Origin: Aporhodopirellula aestuarii | GTDB taxonomy: Bacteria > Planctomycetota > Planctomycetia > Pirellulales > Pirellulaceae | Assembly: GCF_023701485.1 (NCBI RefSeq) | Contig: NZ_JAMQBK010000097.1 | Coordinates: 1-41,472, forward strand | DNA: 41,472 nt | Reading direction: 5' to 3' | In this document: positions 23,692 to 32,779 of the stretch, piece after piece | How the letters are laid out: each line of letters opens with the position of its first letter | Position numbering within the stretch: the stretch's first letter is position 1 | Made by a program: the position numbers and the translations under genes | Notes under the pieces: model-generated | What the model was told of the DNA's origin: nothing | Databases searched by the model: none | Seen by the model: the letters and a program-made list of their open reading frames with translations, nothing else

Positions 23692-23769
23692 AGCTACGTG
23701 AGAGACAAACGCCAATACGTGTGCCAGAAAGTTGCGGTGTCCAGTAAGAGCATCTGCATTTTCGATGTC

Positions 23770-23821
23770 GTGGTGGCTTCTAGCCGCCAATGCAGGACCG
23801 ACGGCGGCTGGAAGCCACCAC
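23770..23821. repeat. Dispersed hairpin repeat, copy 2
   Basis: GTGGTGGCTTC-T-AGCCGCC and GGCGGCT-G-GAAGCCACCAC form a 19-bp stem with a single T/G wobble and a 14-base loop. Copy 1 is at 14002. It lies between two converging genes; no T-run follows. Confidence 0.65.
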
Positions 23822-23888
23822 TACTGGTTCGCACACCTGTCCTAATGACTTGCGTCCACGGTTATCGCGAGGCGTACAGCTGGCATTT

Positions 23889-25151
23889 TTAGATGCCCAC
23901 AAATGGCACCGGGACGAGGAGGGCGTGTTGGCGGATCCAGGTGTCGACCCCGTCCCAACTCGTGTACTGGCTCGCTAACAGCACGACGAGATAGACGATC
24001 ACGATTGCGGGGGCAACGAGGAAACGCACTGCGAATCGTGAAAACGCGTTCCATCGGCGACGAAAGTTTCCGGGAATGGGTGCGTCATCGGCAGACGCAT
24101 CGGCGATGGCGTGTAACCGGCGGCATCGCCGCATCGCCAGCCCGGTTGCGATGTGGGCGGGCAACATGAAGGCGACGAAAACGAGGCACGGCAGCCACGC
24201 GATCTCTTGCGGCGTCGCTTCGATCTTGAGCAGGTACAGCGGAATGGGTAACAAGACCAGTGCGACGAGCATCGCGGCAGCGTAACTCCAGGGCGCGTAG
24301 CGGAGATCTTGCCTGACACGTCGCCAATGGAACATCGCTCGAAACTGGTTTTCAGCAGCGAAATGGGCCTGCAGCATCGGCAGCGTCAACATCACGTACC
24401 CGAGAGCGAGAAACGCGATCGCCCCGAGCAGTCCCGCGGCCGCTGCGGCGCCTTCCCGCGTCACATTCATGATCACCATCGCGGGGAACAACCAGATCAG
24501 CGTGCCGACGGCCCCACGAACTCCGAGCCAAAACAACATCGGCAGTTTGAGTGAAACGAGGAACCGCCACAGCCGGTCAGAAATGTCCGACCACGTCGAG
24601 GGTCGCCACGATTCACGGAGGAACCGGATCGGTTCAGGCCATAGAAAATGCCGCACTCGCCCGCCTCTGGCCCATGCCCACCACAGATACACCGTGGCGG
24701 CGATTGAAAACGCGATCGAGACCGACCACAGAATGCTGGCCCGGGCCGAGTCCGGCTCAATAATCGCAGCCACCGACTCCCAGTGAACGAACAAGCGGAT
24801 CGGCAACGATGCGAGGCCGAGCGACCCGAACACGATCCCCATTTGCCCCGCGGCACCCAGCCCCGGAACGCTCTGCCGGATCGTCATGCCACGGGTCAAT
24901 CGCCCTGCGACCAGCAACAGGTAACCGAGCACGGTCAGCTGTAGCAGCGGGATCGCGGTAACGATCGCGAGCAATACGATCAAACTCGCGAGGCACCACA
25001 GGTTCCATACCGAGGCGGACGCGAACGCCCACGTCCGTTTCATCCAATGGTTTGAGCCGATCGACTCCGCAGCCTCCGCGGTCCGAAATTCAGGAAAAAA
25101 CTCCGTGCGAGGGGCACTCTCGTGCTCCACTGCGGTGCTGGCCCAACTCAT
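23889..25151 (-). CDS. Multi-pass integral membrane protein, unknown function
   Basis: A 420-residue protein with a 45-residue polar N-terminus and about eight hydrophobic segments, such as LWCLASLIVLLAIVTAIPLL, ILWSVSIAFSIAATVYLWWA, AAAAGLLGAIAFLALGYVML and FLVAPAIVIVYLVVLLASQY. A basic loop (RRCRRLHAIADASADD) precedes the last segment. No transporter motif, ATP-binding or catalytic signature is visible and I cannot name a family, although such DUF4013-like proteins are common in planctomycetes. It is convergent with the acyltransferase gene and divergent from the GH57 gene. Confidence 0.75.
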   Translation of the reverse strand: MSWASTAVEHESAPRTEFFPEFRTAEAAESIGSNHWMKRTWAFASASVWNLWCLASLIVLLAIVTAIPLLQLTVLGYLLLVAGRLTRGMTIRQSVPGLGAAGQMGIVFGSLGLASLPIRLFVHWESVAAIIEPDSARASILWSVSIAFSIAATVYLWWAWARGGRVRHFLWPEPIRFLRESWRPSTWSDISDRLWRFLVSLKLPMLFWLGVRGAVGTLIWLFPAMVIMNVTREGAAAAAGLLGAIAFLALGYVMLTLPMLQAHFAAENQFRAMFHWRRVRQDLRYAPWSYAAAMLVALVLLPIPLYLLKIEATPQEIAWLPCLVFVAFMLPAHIATGLAMRRCRRLHAIADASADDAPIPGNFRRRWNAFSRFAVRFLVAPAIVIVYLVVLLASQYTSWDGVDTWIRQHALLVPVPFVGI

Positions 25152-25586
25152 CGTGCTATTTGGGGTGGAGAGGATTGGATGGCGATTGCCTGGTTCGTTC
25201 GCGTACCTCGGGCGGAATCATTCCGACCGGATCCTTTTGACGCTCTCGGCCGGCAGTGGGCGTTTCACACCGGAGCGGCAAAGGATGGAGCATTTATTCT
25301 ACCGAGGTGACATTCGTCGACCTGTCGCGGATCTTGGCAATCGTTCAACTTTTCCGTCGAAAACGACGATACAAGCGTTGATGGTCACGCGAGTTTAGTG
25401 ATTGCGTGGTTTCTCGATATTACCCAAGTTTGTCGGGATATCCGGGCAAAGCCGGGCTACCGGGTAAAAAAACCGGAGCATTCGTTCCAATCCGATCATC
25501 GATGGGATTCGGAACGAACGAAAGTAACCCTAGAATACGCACCATCGAGACCTCAAACCTCCCCTTCCACGTTTTTGCAAAACGCC
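25152..25586. other. Intergenic region between membrane protein and GH57 genes
   Basis: No gene is credible. The plus frame of the GH57 gene is open back to 25398 but shows no family similarity before 25587. A GGGATATCCGGGC...GCCGGGC...ACCGGG cluster near 25437-25470 is a local repeat of CCGGG without a clean stem. Confidence 0.5.
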
Positions 25587-27758
25587 ATGACGCCGCACGT
25601 TCATCTCTGCTTGGTTCTGCACAATCACCAACCGATCGGCAACTTCGACGGCGTCTTTGAGCAGTCCTATCAAGATAGCTACCTGCCGTTTCTCGAGGTA
25701 TTTGAACCTTACGAAGCGTTACAGATCTCCTTGCACACGTCCGGGCCGCTGATGATGTGGCTGGCCGATCGTCACCCCGAGTATCTCGACCGCATTCGAT
25801 TGCTCGTCGAAGCCGGACGGATCGAGATCATCGGCGGGCCGCAGTACGAGCCGATTTTGACGATGCTGCCGAGCCGTGACCGGATCGGGCAAATCCAATC
25901 GTATAGTCGCTGGCTGCAACGCACCGTCGGTGTCACGCCTGGCGGAATGTGGACACCGGAGCGGGTGTGGGAATCGAGCTTGACTGCGGACGTGGTCGAC
26001 GCCGGCATGCACTACACCGTCTTGGACGATTACCACTTCAAAGCCGCCGGCCTCAAAAACGAAGACCTGACGAGCTACTACCTCGTCGAAGACCAAGGCC
26101 GGTTGCTGCGAATATTCCCCGGCAGTGAACACTTGCGTTACACGATCCCGTTCCGTCCGGTGGACGAAACGATTTCTTACTTGCACGACGTCGCCAATCG
26201 TCACCCCGGTGCGGTCATGACGTTCGGTGACGACGGCGAAAAATTCGGCACTTGGCCCGACACCAAAGCCCACGTCTACGATCAAGGTTGGTTGCGTTCG
26301 TTTTTTGACGCACTGACCGAAAACCAAGAATGGCTGCACACGGTATCGCTTGCCGAAGCGATCCACCGGGTTCCCGCAGCCGGCAAAGCGTATCTGCCCG
26401 ACTGCAGCTACCGCGAGATGACCGAATGGTCGCTTCCGGTCGAAGCCCAAGAAACTCTCGAAGACGTCACGCACTCGCTCGAGAAGAGCCCCGAGTGGTC
26501 TCGTTTGGAAACTTTCGTGCGGGGCGGTTTCTGGCGTAACTTCAAAACGAAGTACGAAGAGACCAACGAAATGTACGCACGGATGATGTATGTCAGCGAT
26601 CGATTGGCGAAGGCAGAAGAGGCGGGTCTCGACGCCGGCGTGATCGCCGAAGCCCGCGATCATCTGTACCGCGGCCAGTGCAACTGCCCGTATTGGCACG
26701 GCGCGTTCGGCGGCATTTATCTGCCACACCTTCGCAACGCCGTTTTCGAACACTTGATCGCCGCCGACACGATCCTCGAACAACTCGAAGGAACCGCCAG
26801 CAGCGCGATCGCCACAGCCGCGGATTATGACTTCGACGGCCACCAAGAAGTCCGATTGTCGAACGAAGATATGGTGCTGTGGTTCGACCCGGCCTGCGGC
26901 GGACGGATGTACGAGTGGGACCTTCGCAATCTCAATCACAACTTACTCGCCACGTTGCAACGACGCCCCGAAGCTTATCACCGCAAAGTGTTGGCGGGTC
27001 CCGGCGCCGGCGATGGAGACGTGGCCAGCATCCACGACCGCGTGGTCTTCAAACAAGAGGGCCTCGACGAATGCGTGCAATACGATCGTTACCCTCGCAA
27101 GAGCATGATGGATCACTTCTTTGACAACGAAGCGACTCTTGAGTCGGTGATGTCGGGTGATTCGCTCGAGCGAGGTGATTTCGTCGAACTGCCGTTCGAA
27201 GCAAAACTGCGTCGCGGCGGTGATCGCGTGCAGGTGCAAATGCGACGCGACGGCAACGCCTGGGGTGTTCCGATCACGATCACCAAAGCGGTGACGATTT
27301 GCCAAGACAGCGACACGATGTCGGTCGCGTATCTGCTCGAAAATCTCCCACCAGGACGACCGCTGCACTTCGCAATTGAATGGAACTTTGCCGGTTTGCC
27401 ATCGGGCGCCGATGACCGTTACTTCAGCGACGCCGACGGCAACCAACTCGGCCAACTCGGCGAAACCATTGACTTGCCCAACACCCGTGGCTTGTCACTT
27501 TCGGACCGATGGCTCGACGTGGACGTGGATTTGAAGTGTGATCGCGACAGCGGCATCTGGGCGTTCCCCATCCAAACGGTCAGCCAGAGCGAAGCAGGTT
27601 TCGAACTTGTCCACCAAAGCGTCTGCGTAATGCCACACTGGATCGTGCAAGCGGACGCCGAAGGCCGATGGGCTGTTCGGATCGATGTGTCCACGCGTTG
27701 CGGCAAGTCAGAAGAGCTGGCAACGCATCGGATGTTTGCCGAGCAAACCAACAATTAA
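25587..27758 (+). CDS. GH57 glycoside hydrolase (4-alpha-glucanotransferase/alpha-amylase type)
   Basis: From ATG 25587 the product is 723 residues, as expected for the 4-alpha-glucanotransferase/alpha-amylase branch of GH57. The catalytic barrel starts at LCLVLHNHQPIGNFD, the first GH57 motif. E125 in GGMWTPERVWE is the nucleophile by position (Thermococcus litoralis enzyme E123), and D215/D216 in TFGDDGEKFG contains the acid/base (D214 there). A middle DUF1925 region (about 300-400) and a C-terminal DUF1926 beta-sandwich (about 415-720) follow. It would remodel or break down alpha-1,4-glucan such as glycogen in the cytosol; no signal peptide is present. The kinase gene follows 199 bp later on the same strand. 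Confidence 0.93.
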   Translation: MTPHVHLCLVLHNHQPIGNFDGVFEQSYQDSYLPFLEVFEPYEALQISLHTSGPLMMWLADRHPEYLDRIRLLVEAGRIEIIGGPQYEPILTMLPSRDRIGQIQSYSRWLQRTVGVTPGGMWTPERVWESSLTADVVDAGMHYTVLDDYHFKAAGLKNEDLTSYYLVEDQGRLLRIFPGSEHLRYTIPFRPVDETISYLHDVANRHPGAVMTFGDDGEKFGTWPDTKAHVYDQGWLRSFFDALTENQEWLHTVSLAEAIHRVPAAGKAYLPDCSYREMTEWSLPVEAQETLEDVTHSLEKSPEWSRLETFVRGGFWRNFKTKYEETNEMYARMMYVSDRLAKAEEAGLDAGVIAEARDHLYRGQCNCPYWHGAFGGIYLPHLRNAVFEHLIAADTILEQLEGTASSAIATAADYDFDGHQEVRLSNEDMVLWFDPACGGRMYEWDLRNLNHNLLATLQRRPEAYHRKVLAGPGAGDGDVASIHDRVVFKQEGLDECVQYDRYPRKSMMDHFFDNEATLESVMSGDSLERGDFVELPFEAKLRRGGDRVQVQMRRDGNAWGVPITITKAVTICQDSDTMSVAYLLENLPPGRPLHFAIEWNFAGLPSGADDRYFSDADGNQLGQLGETIDLPNTRGLSLSDRWLDVDVDLKCDRDSGIWAFPIQTVSQSEAGFELVHQSVCVMPHWIVQADAEGRWAVRIDVSTRCGKSEELATHRMFAEQTNN

Positions 27759-27957
27759 CTCCGCGTTCCGACGACGCGTAGGCGGTACCTCGCCAAGCCC
27801 GCTCGGAACGACATAAGAGCCTCGCCATGGATTGCGGAATGCAACATTTCCGGGAACATGGACCACCGTCAGGATGACGATGGCTGCCCGCGCGACGAGG
27901 ATCGTCCCTGAACTCTTGACAGAGAACCTGCGAGTGACCGCAAAGCTTCGATTGGTG

Positions 27958-28809
27958 ATGCCTGACAACGAGCCTTCACGCCGTTTGCGTGCGGGTACGC
28001 GATTGGACAAATATCGTTTGGTGCGTCGACTCGGTGAGGGCGGATTTGCCGTCGTCTTTCAGGCTCACGATACGATCGAAGACCGATCGGTGGCATTGAA
28101 ATTGCCTGACCTCACTAATGACGCGTTGTCACAATCGTTCGACGATGTGCAGCGTGAGGTGCGTATCATGGCGGGACTCTCACACCCGAACGTCCTGCCA
28201 CTGAAGGACGCTCGCTATATCGACGGCCAATTCGTGATGGTCTTCCCGCTCGGCGAAGAAAGCCTACACGATCGCCTCTGCCGCCGGCTGTCCCGAGTGA
28301 CCGCAGTCGATTACATCCGGCAGATGACCGCCTCGCTGGCTCACGCACACGAGAACAATGTGCTGCACCGGGACCTCAAGCCCGAAAACTTTATCCTGTT
28401 CCCAGGTAACCGGATCTGTTTGACAGATTTCGGATTGGCCCGCAATCAAACGCGGCGACACGCCGTATCCGCGTCGGGAACGCTCGGATACATCGCACCC
28501 GAACAAGCGATGGGGAAACCGACGTTTCGCAGCGACGTATTCGCGCTCGGTTTGATCGTCTACCGCATGTTGGCAGGCGCTTTGCCCGAGTACCCGTTCG
28601 AACCACCGCTTCCGTCGTACGCAAAGTTCCGCAAGGGACTCAATCAAGATTTCGTCGATTGGGTTCGCAAAGCGATTCACCCGACGCCGAGCAAACGGTT
28701 CCGTGATGGCGTCGCGATGCACAACGCGCTCGAGCGAATCCGCAGCGTGATCACGGACAAATCGACCGCGTCCAAATCAGCCCGCCGATCCACGCGGCGC
28801 GCTGCCTAG
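27958..28809 (+). CDS. Serine/threonine protein kinase, single soluble domain
   Basis: A 283-residue Hanks-type kinase from ATG 27958; an in-frame ATG at 27832 would add an unrelated, probably untranslated 42 residues. All key motifs are present: glycine loop GEGGFA (26-31), K48 in VALKLP, HRDLKPEN (H137, D139, K141, N144), DFG (D157-G159), activation segment SGTLGYIAPE (A180-E182). The C-terminus ends in a basic tail KSARRSTRRAA without a membrane segment or sensor domain, so it is cytosolic. Planctomycetes encode many such kinases. Substrate unknown. It converges on the pseudo-CheA gene with only 15 bp between stops, so antisense overlap of transcripts is likely. Confidence 0.93.
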   Translation: MPDNEPSRRLRAGTRLDKYRLVRRLGEGGFAVVFQAHDTIEDRSVALKLPDLTNDALSQSFDDVQREVRIMAGLSHPNVLPLKDARYIDGQFVMVFPLGEESLHDRLCRRLSRVTAVDYIRQMTASLAHAHENNVLHRDLKPENFILFPGNRICLTDFGLARNQTRRHAVSASGTLGYIAPEQAMGKPTFRSDVFALGLIVYRMLAGALPEYPFEPPLPSYAKFRKGLNQDFVDWVRKAIHPTPSKRFRDGVAMHNALERIRSVITDKSTASKSARRSTRRAA

Positions 28810-28824
28810 CTCAAACGCAATCGT

Positions 28825-30138
28825 TTAAGAGGCGGTCTCGCCTTTTCGAAGCGTCAGGGGCACGGTGACACGAACCGTGGTTCCGGTACCGATCGCGGAG
28901 ACCACGTCGATCTTCATTGCGTTGTGCAATCGCCCCACGGCGTTCGCTTGCAAAACATCGGGATCGAATCCAGCACCGTCGTCCGCGACCTCGACCGTGA
29001 GACTGCCGGCGTCTTGATAACCGCACAGCGACACAGTACCGACTGCGGGTTTGCCGATCGCCTGACGTGTTGCGGAGGACTCCACGCCGTGGACGCACGC
29101 GTTTCGCACGAGATGCGTTAGCGGATCGGCTAGCGTTTGCAGAATCGCATTGTCGACCTCGACTTCGCCGCCCTGGGTTTTCAGTTCGATGGTCTTGCCC
29201 AGAGCAACGCCCAGATCACGGACCTCGTTCTTCAATCGCGCAAATAGGTTTTCAATCGGTTGCATGCGAACCTGCGCGATCGTGTCATGCAGTTCGTCCG
29301 CCACGCGATTAAGCTGGCCGGCAATCGCTGGCAGACTGCCGCGAGCATCGGCGGAACACGAATCGATGGCGTTTGGCAACGTCCCATCGGAGAGCAAGGC
29401 CATCCATTGATCGCGGTTGGTCGCGAGTTCGCCAGCCAAGAGCGTCAGACGATCGAGCATCGCCGCGTTGACACAAACCTTGGAGCCGATTCGCCCGGTC
29501 GAGCCCTGGTGATCCGGAGCGACACCGGACGGTATTGGAGCAGGCGGCACGTCACAGCCCATCAGAACGTCGCCCACGTGCGAATCAACTCGATCGAGCG
29601 AATCGATGACTCGATCGGTCACGAAATCGATTTTTCTCGGCGAAGGCTTTCGCTGGACCGGCGGCTTTCGCTCAATCGTGCTTCGGCCCTTCGGCGCCGG
29701 CGTCTTGGGCTGGGCGGCCGATCCCCGACGACTGGTCGGGGTAAGCTGGTCGGCAGACGACTGCAACAAGATCGCATCGAGACGCCGACAAACGACGGAA
29801 CCGTCGATGTCGTCACCCGTTTCGACGCAATCGATCACCTCTTTCAAATGATCGCCCGCGGCCAGCATCACGTTGACCGAGAGCGAATCGGGCAGCAGCG
29901 TTTTGTCGCGGTAGCGGGTGAGGATTTTTTCGAGACGGCACGCGACTTCGCTGATTTGCCTGAGCCCGAGCGAACTGGCAACGTCTTGCAGCGAACCGAT
30001 GACACGCAAACCGGCCTGCACCGACACGTCCGCGTCGTGCGAGTGAGGTGATTTGATTTCGAGCAACCGCGTTTCGAGGTCGCTGAGATGTTCACGCGCC
30101 TCTTCGATCAAGACCGCATGCAATTCCGAATCGTCCAT
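28825..30138 (-). CDS. Degenerate CheA-like protein lacking phospho-His and ATP-lid
   Basis: A 437-residue protein built like the start of CheA: Hpt-type helical domain (1-125), linker (126-225), dimerisation helices (226-320, LAGELATNRDQ and IAQVRMQPIENLFARL) and part of the HATPase (321-437). Two features break the kinase. The Hpt helix reads LRVIGSLQDVASSLGL where CheA has FRxxHxxKGxxxxLG: G48 replaces the phosphorylated His, Q51 the Lys and D52 the Gly. The ATPase has the N box HLVRNACVHG and the G1 box VADDGAGFD, but jumps from GRLHNAMKIDVV to GTGTTVRVTVP, so the lid with the second glycine box is gone. No CheW-like domain follows. It may be a regulatory pseudokinase. No frameshift explains the gap. 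Confidence 0.8.
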   Translation of the reverse strand: MDDSELHAVLIEEAREHLSDLETRLLEIKSPHSHDADVSVQAGLRVIGSLQDVASSLGLRQISEVACRLEKILTRYRDKTLLPDSLSVNVMLAAGDHLKEVIDCVETGDDIDGSVVCRRLDAILLQSSADQLTPTSRRGSAAQPKTPAPKGRSTIERKPPVQRKPSPRKIDFVTDRVIDSLDRVDSHVGDVLMGCDVPPAPIPSGVAPDHQGSTGRIGSKVCVNAAMLDRLTLLAGELATNRDQWMALLSDGTLPNAIDSCSADARGSLPAIAGQLNRVADELHDTIAQVRMQPIENLFARLKNEVRDLGVALGKTIELKTQGGEVEVDNAILQTLADPLTHLVRNACVHGVESSATRQAIGKPAVGTVSLCGYQDAGSLTVEVADDGAGFDPDVLQANAVGRLHNAMKIDVVSAIGTGTTVRVTVPLTLRKGETAS

Positions 30139-30472
30139 CGATCAAGTTCTTCGTTGTTATCAGAGTAACCAACCCGAGAGCGGGCCGCCCGCGGTTCTCA
30201 GACGATGGCGAGGAAGGCGCCTCCTGAGTAGCGTTACGCGGAGAGCTGACGCTTGACCGCGACGCGAGACTGCCCGAGCGACGGCGTTCTGTCGTGCACA
30301 CGCCCCGTTTTTCCGCGACGTGAATCCCATCCGCGATGAAATCAGTAGGGTTACTTAACCCACAAAACGCACGAGGACGCCTGAACAGGCCCCTGAGGCG
30401 ACGATCGGTCGGTCGATAATCACCCCGCGATCGGATTATCTGGAAGATCCGCTATTTTCGGAGCACAGACGG
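30139..30472. other. Intergenic region upstream of the pseudo-CheA gene
   Basis: No gene. A short palindrome GCGGGC-C-GCCCGC lies near 30179-30191. No promoter for the minus-strand gene stands out. Confidence 0.4.
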
Positions 30473-31327
30473 CTACTTCTTTTTCTTCCAACCGCCTTGC
30501 GGGACGATCTTGCCCGCGTCCTTCGGGATTTCGGCAACCTCGTCCGGCGGCGTCGTGGGCGTCAGTCGCGTCAAGTAAAAATTGCGATAGCGGACCTCCA
30601 TCGCCGGCCCAACGTGGACCTGAACTCCGATTTTGCCCGACAGCCTGCGACCTTTCGGGTCGAGGTCGAGATGATCCGCGGTCAAAACATTGTCGATCCA
30701 ATGTTGATGGTGATTTCCACGAACAATCACGTGATAGCGATGCCACTGCTCGGCGGGAAAAACCGGCGGCGGCGAGGTCGCGTCGGGCAACACCCAGCCT
30801 TGCCCCGACGCGTCGGTGATCACACTCTCGCCGGTGTGACACAAAATCCGGCGGCCCCGCTCTTCGTAGAGCATCCCGTTGTACTTCGGCACCGCGGCGA
30901 CGACGTCGCATTGGTAGCCGGTCATGACGTCGGGACCGATCTCGTCGAGCACTTCGCTGCGATATTGCAGCCCGCTGTTTCCCGCCGCGCTGACCCAAAC
31001 GTCGACGCTGAGCTCGAAATCTTCGACGGGCGGAGTTTTGGAAACGATAAATCGGTTTTGCTTGAGCGAACCGTCCGCGGTCCCGATCAGGACACCGTCC
31101 TCGACCCGCCAATCGGAGAGCGATCCGGTCCATCCGTCGGCGAGGACCGGGGTTATCAACGATTCACTGCCTGAGGGGACACCAGCATTCGGAGGGGAGT
31201 CACTCACGGTGACCTCGTCGCCCGGGCGGGCCGAGTCGGCGGGCGATTGCGTTTGGGCGTTCACCCCACCGCACTGACCGGCGAACAAAACAAGGATCGG
31301 CAACGTCAGCAAGGCAGTCAGTTTCAT
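30473..31327 (-). CDS. DUF1080 (3-keto-disaccharide hydrolase) family exported protein
   Basis: The 284-residue product from the start at 31327 has a signal peptide (LTALLTLPILVLFAGQCGG), in which FAGQC is a weak lipobox, so it may be lipid-anchored. After a Ser/Pro/Asp-rich spacer, the DUF1080 (PF06439) jelly-roll fold runs from about residue 60: DWRVEDGVLIGTADGSL, FELSVDVWVSAAGNSGLQYRS, GYQCDVVAA, WHRYHVIVRGNHHQHWIDN and IGVQVHVGPAMEVRYRNFYL are its usual strands. The family has a laminarinase-like fold, and planctomycetes carry many copies; one group hydrolyses 3-keto-glycosides. The C-terminus ends in KKKK. The frame is open to 31429 but the added part lacks a signal. Confidence 0.9.
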   Translation of the reverse strand: MKLTALLTLPILVLFAGQCGGVNAQTQSPADSARPGDEVTVSDSPPNAGVPSGSESLITPVLADGWTGSLSDWRVEDGVLIGTADGSLKQNRFIVSKTPPVEDFELSVDVWVSAAGNSGLQYRSEVLDEIGPDVMTGYQCDVVAAVPKYNGMLYEERGRRILCHTGESVITDASGQGWVLPDATSPPPVFPAEQWHRYHVIVRGNHHQHWIDNVLTADHLDLDPKGRRLSGKIGVQVHVGPAMEVRYRNFYLTRLTPTTPPDEVAEIPKDAGKIVPQGGWKKKK

Positions 31328-31501
31328 CAGCGGATCAGCGGGTTGAAATGGTAGTGTGGCGAGAATTTGCAGCAAAATAGCACATCCCTGATGCTCCCGC
31401 CGCGTCGCCCCCTTTCGCAACTCGCCCATCGCGCGATAATCCTCACCGAGATCGCACCATTGCGACCTCCCCCATCATTCCTTTCCACCGATCTAAAGAC
31501 T

Positions 31502-31678
31502 ATGCCTGGAACAGAACGACGTCGAGAAATCAGCCGCCTGCGTGCCCGCCGCAAAAAGACCACCAAGTTGCTCAACCGCGTGAAAGCAGGGACGATCGAC
31601 AAGGCCGAAGCCGCCCGCAAATTCCGCCGGATGACCCCAGGTGCGGACGTCATCATCAAGCGAGAAGGCCTCGCCTAA
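31502..31678 (+). CDS. Small basic conserved planctomycete-type protein (DUF6800-like)
   Basis: Fifty-eight residues, strongly basic (many R and K), starting MPGTERRREISRLRARRKK and ending in a short IIKREGLA. It resembles the small proteins grouped as DUF6800 in planctomycetes; I am not sure of the number. The pattern of heptad-like L, A and R suggests one long helix with a short C-terminal strand. The ATG at 31502 fits better than earlier starts at 31367, which would add a low-complexity stretch. It is divergent from the DUF1080 gene and followed by a hairpin at 31695, so it is monocistronic. Confidence 0.65.
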   Translation: MPGTERRREISRLRARRKKTTKLLNRVKAGTIDKAEAARKFRRMTPGADVIIKREGLA

Positions 31679-31694
31679 TCCGTTTTGAACGAGC

Positions 31695-31720
31695 TGTCAC
31701 CGGTGAATCCACCGGTGACA
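31695..31720. terminator. Perfect 11-bp hairpin after the small basic protein gene
   Basis: TGTCACCGGTG, loop AATC, CACCGGTGACA. Its position 17 bases after the stop fits a terminator, but the T-run is lacking, so the role is uncertain. Confidence 0.5.
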
Positions 31721-31858
31721 ATTCATCCGGGCTCTTTCGCCCGTGTGGCGTTTTCGTTGAACCATCGGCGCGTGTCTGGCGTAGGCACGAGCCAAAAAAC
31801 CTTTACGGACATTCTCCGCTGATTTCCCATTTCCCCATGAATTCCGGATTTTGACTCG

Positions 31859-32665
31859 ATGGCAGAACCTGCAAGCCAAACCGATTCGGCCGCAATCGAG
31901 CTTTCCAAGAACACGTCGTCGGCCAAACGAGATGCCCAAACGACGATGATCGAAGCCGTCGGGCTGAGCAAATTCTACGGTCCGTTCGCCGCCGCACGTG
32001 ACGTCACGTTTTCGGTCAAGAAAGGCGAACTGGTTGCATTCCTGGGCCCCAACGGTGCCGGCAAAAGCACCACGATGAAGATGCTCACGGGATACATCGC
32101 CCCCAGCGAAGGCTATGCGAAAATCGCCGGGCACAACATGATGGACGACCGCATCGCCGGCAGCCATCGGTTGGGATATTTGCCCGAGAACGGACCTCTT
32201 TATCCCGAGATGACGCCCCTGGGCATGCTCGAATTCTTTGCCGACGCGCGGGGCCTTTCGAGTGCGAAGAAGAAAGACCAGATCGACAAAGTCATCGACA
32301 TCTGCGACCTCAGTTCGGTGATCTACAAACCGATCAGCAAACTATCCAAAGGTTTCAAACAGCGTGTCGGGATGAGCCAAGCGTTGTTGCACGAACCGGA
32401 TGTTTTGATCCTCGACGAACCGACCGCCGGTTTGGATCCCAACCAGATCCGAGGCGTTCGCCGCACGATGCGTAAACTCAGCGAAACGAAAACGATTTTG
32501 CTGTCGACGCACATCCTTCAAGAAGTCGAAGCGATGGCGGACCGCGTCATCCTGATCAATGAAGGACGCAAGGTCTACGATGGCGATGTCGAAGGCTTGC
32601 GTACGACCGGCCACGGTGACTTGAACGAAGCGTTCCACGAACTCACCGGCCAAAAAGAAGGCTGA
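31859..32665 (+). CDS. ABC transporter ATP-binding protein, GldA-like
   Basis: A 268-residue ATPase with Walker A GPNGAGKST (residues 63-71), Q-loop region YLPENGPLYPEMT, signature LSKGFKQRVG (162-171), Walker B VLILDEP (182-188) and H-loop STHILQEVE. It belongs to the ABC-2 exporter class; YLPENGPLYPEMTPLGMLEFFA is typical of the GldA/NatA-like group associated with gliding and polysaccharide or protein export. A 28-residue polar extension precedes the domain, so ATG 31946 is an alternative start. It is followed by its permease 114 bp downstream and by a DUF4340 protein, the usual order of this operon in planctomycetes. Confidence 0.93.
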   Translation: MAEPASQTDSAAIELSKNTSSAKRDAQTTMIEAVGLSKFYGPFAAARDVTFSVKKGELVAFLGPNGAGKSTTMKMLTGYIAPSEGYAKIAGHNMMDDRIAGSHRLGYLPENGPLYPEMTPLGMLEFFADARGLSSAKKKDQIDKVIDICDLSSVIYKPISKLSKGFKQRVGMSQALLHEPDVLILDEPTAGLDPNQIRGVRRTMRKLSETKTILLSTHILQEVEAMADRVILINEGRKVYDGDVEGLRTTGHGDLNEAFHELTGQKEG

Positions 32666-32779
32666 GCCGTGAGGGCGGCGACGGCATCATCGCCGTTTCA
32701 TGTTCGCCCTCGACGTTCACTCAGGCATCTGCCCTTCTCCCCAATCCTTATTCCTCTGCCCTCACTCAGCTCTTAGTCC

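Noticed and set aside
25719..26939. 406-codon minus-strand open frame
   Set aside because: Antisense to the GH57 catalytic and middle regions, no recognisable domain, no start signals.
28825..29100. Frameshift as the cause of the missing ATP-lid in the CheA-like protein
   Set aside because: Neither alternative frame in this stretch encodes a glycine-box lid, so a true deletion is more likely.
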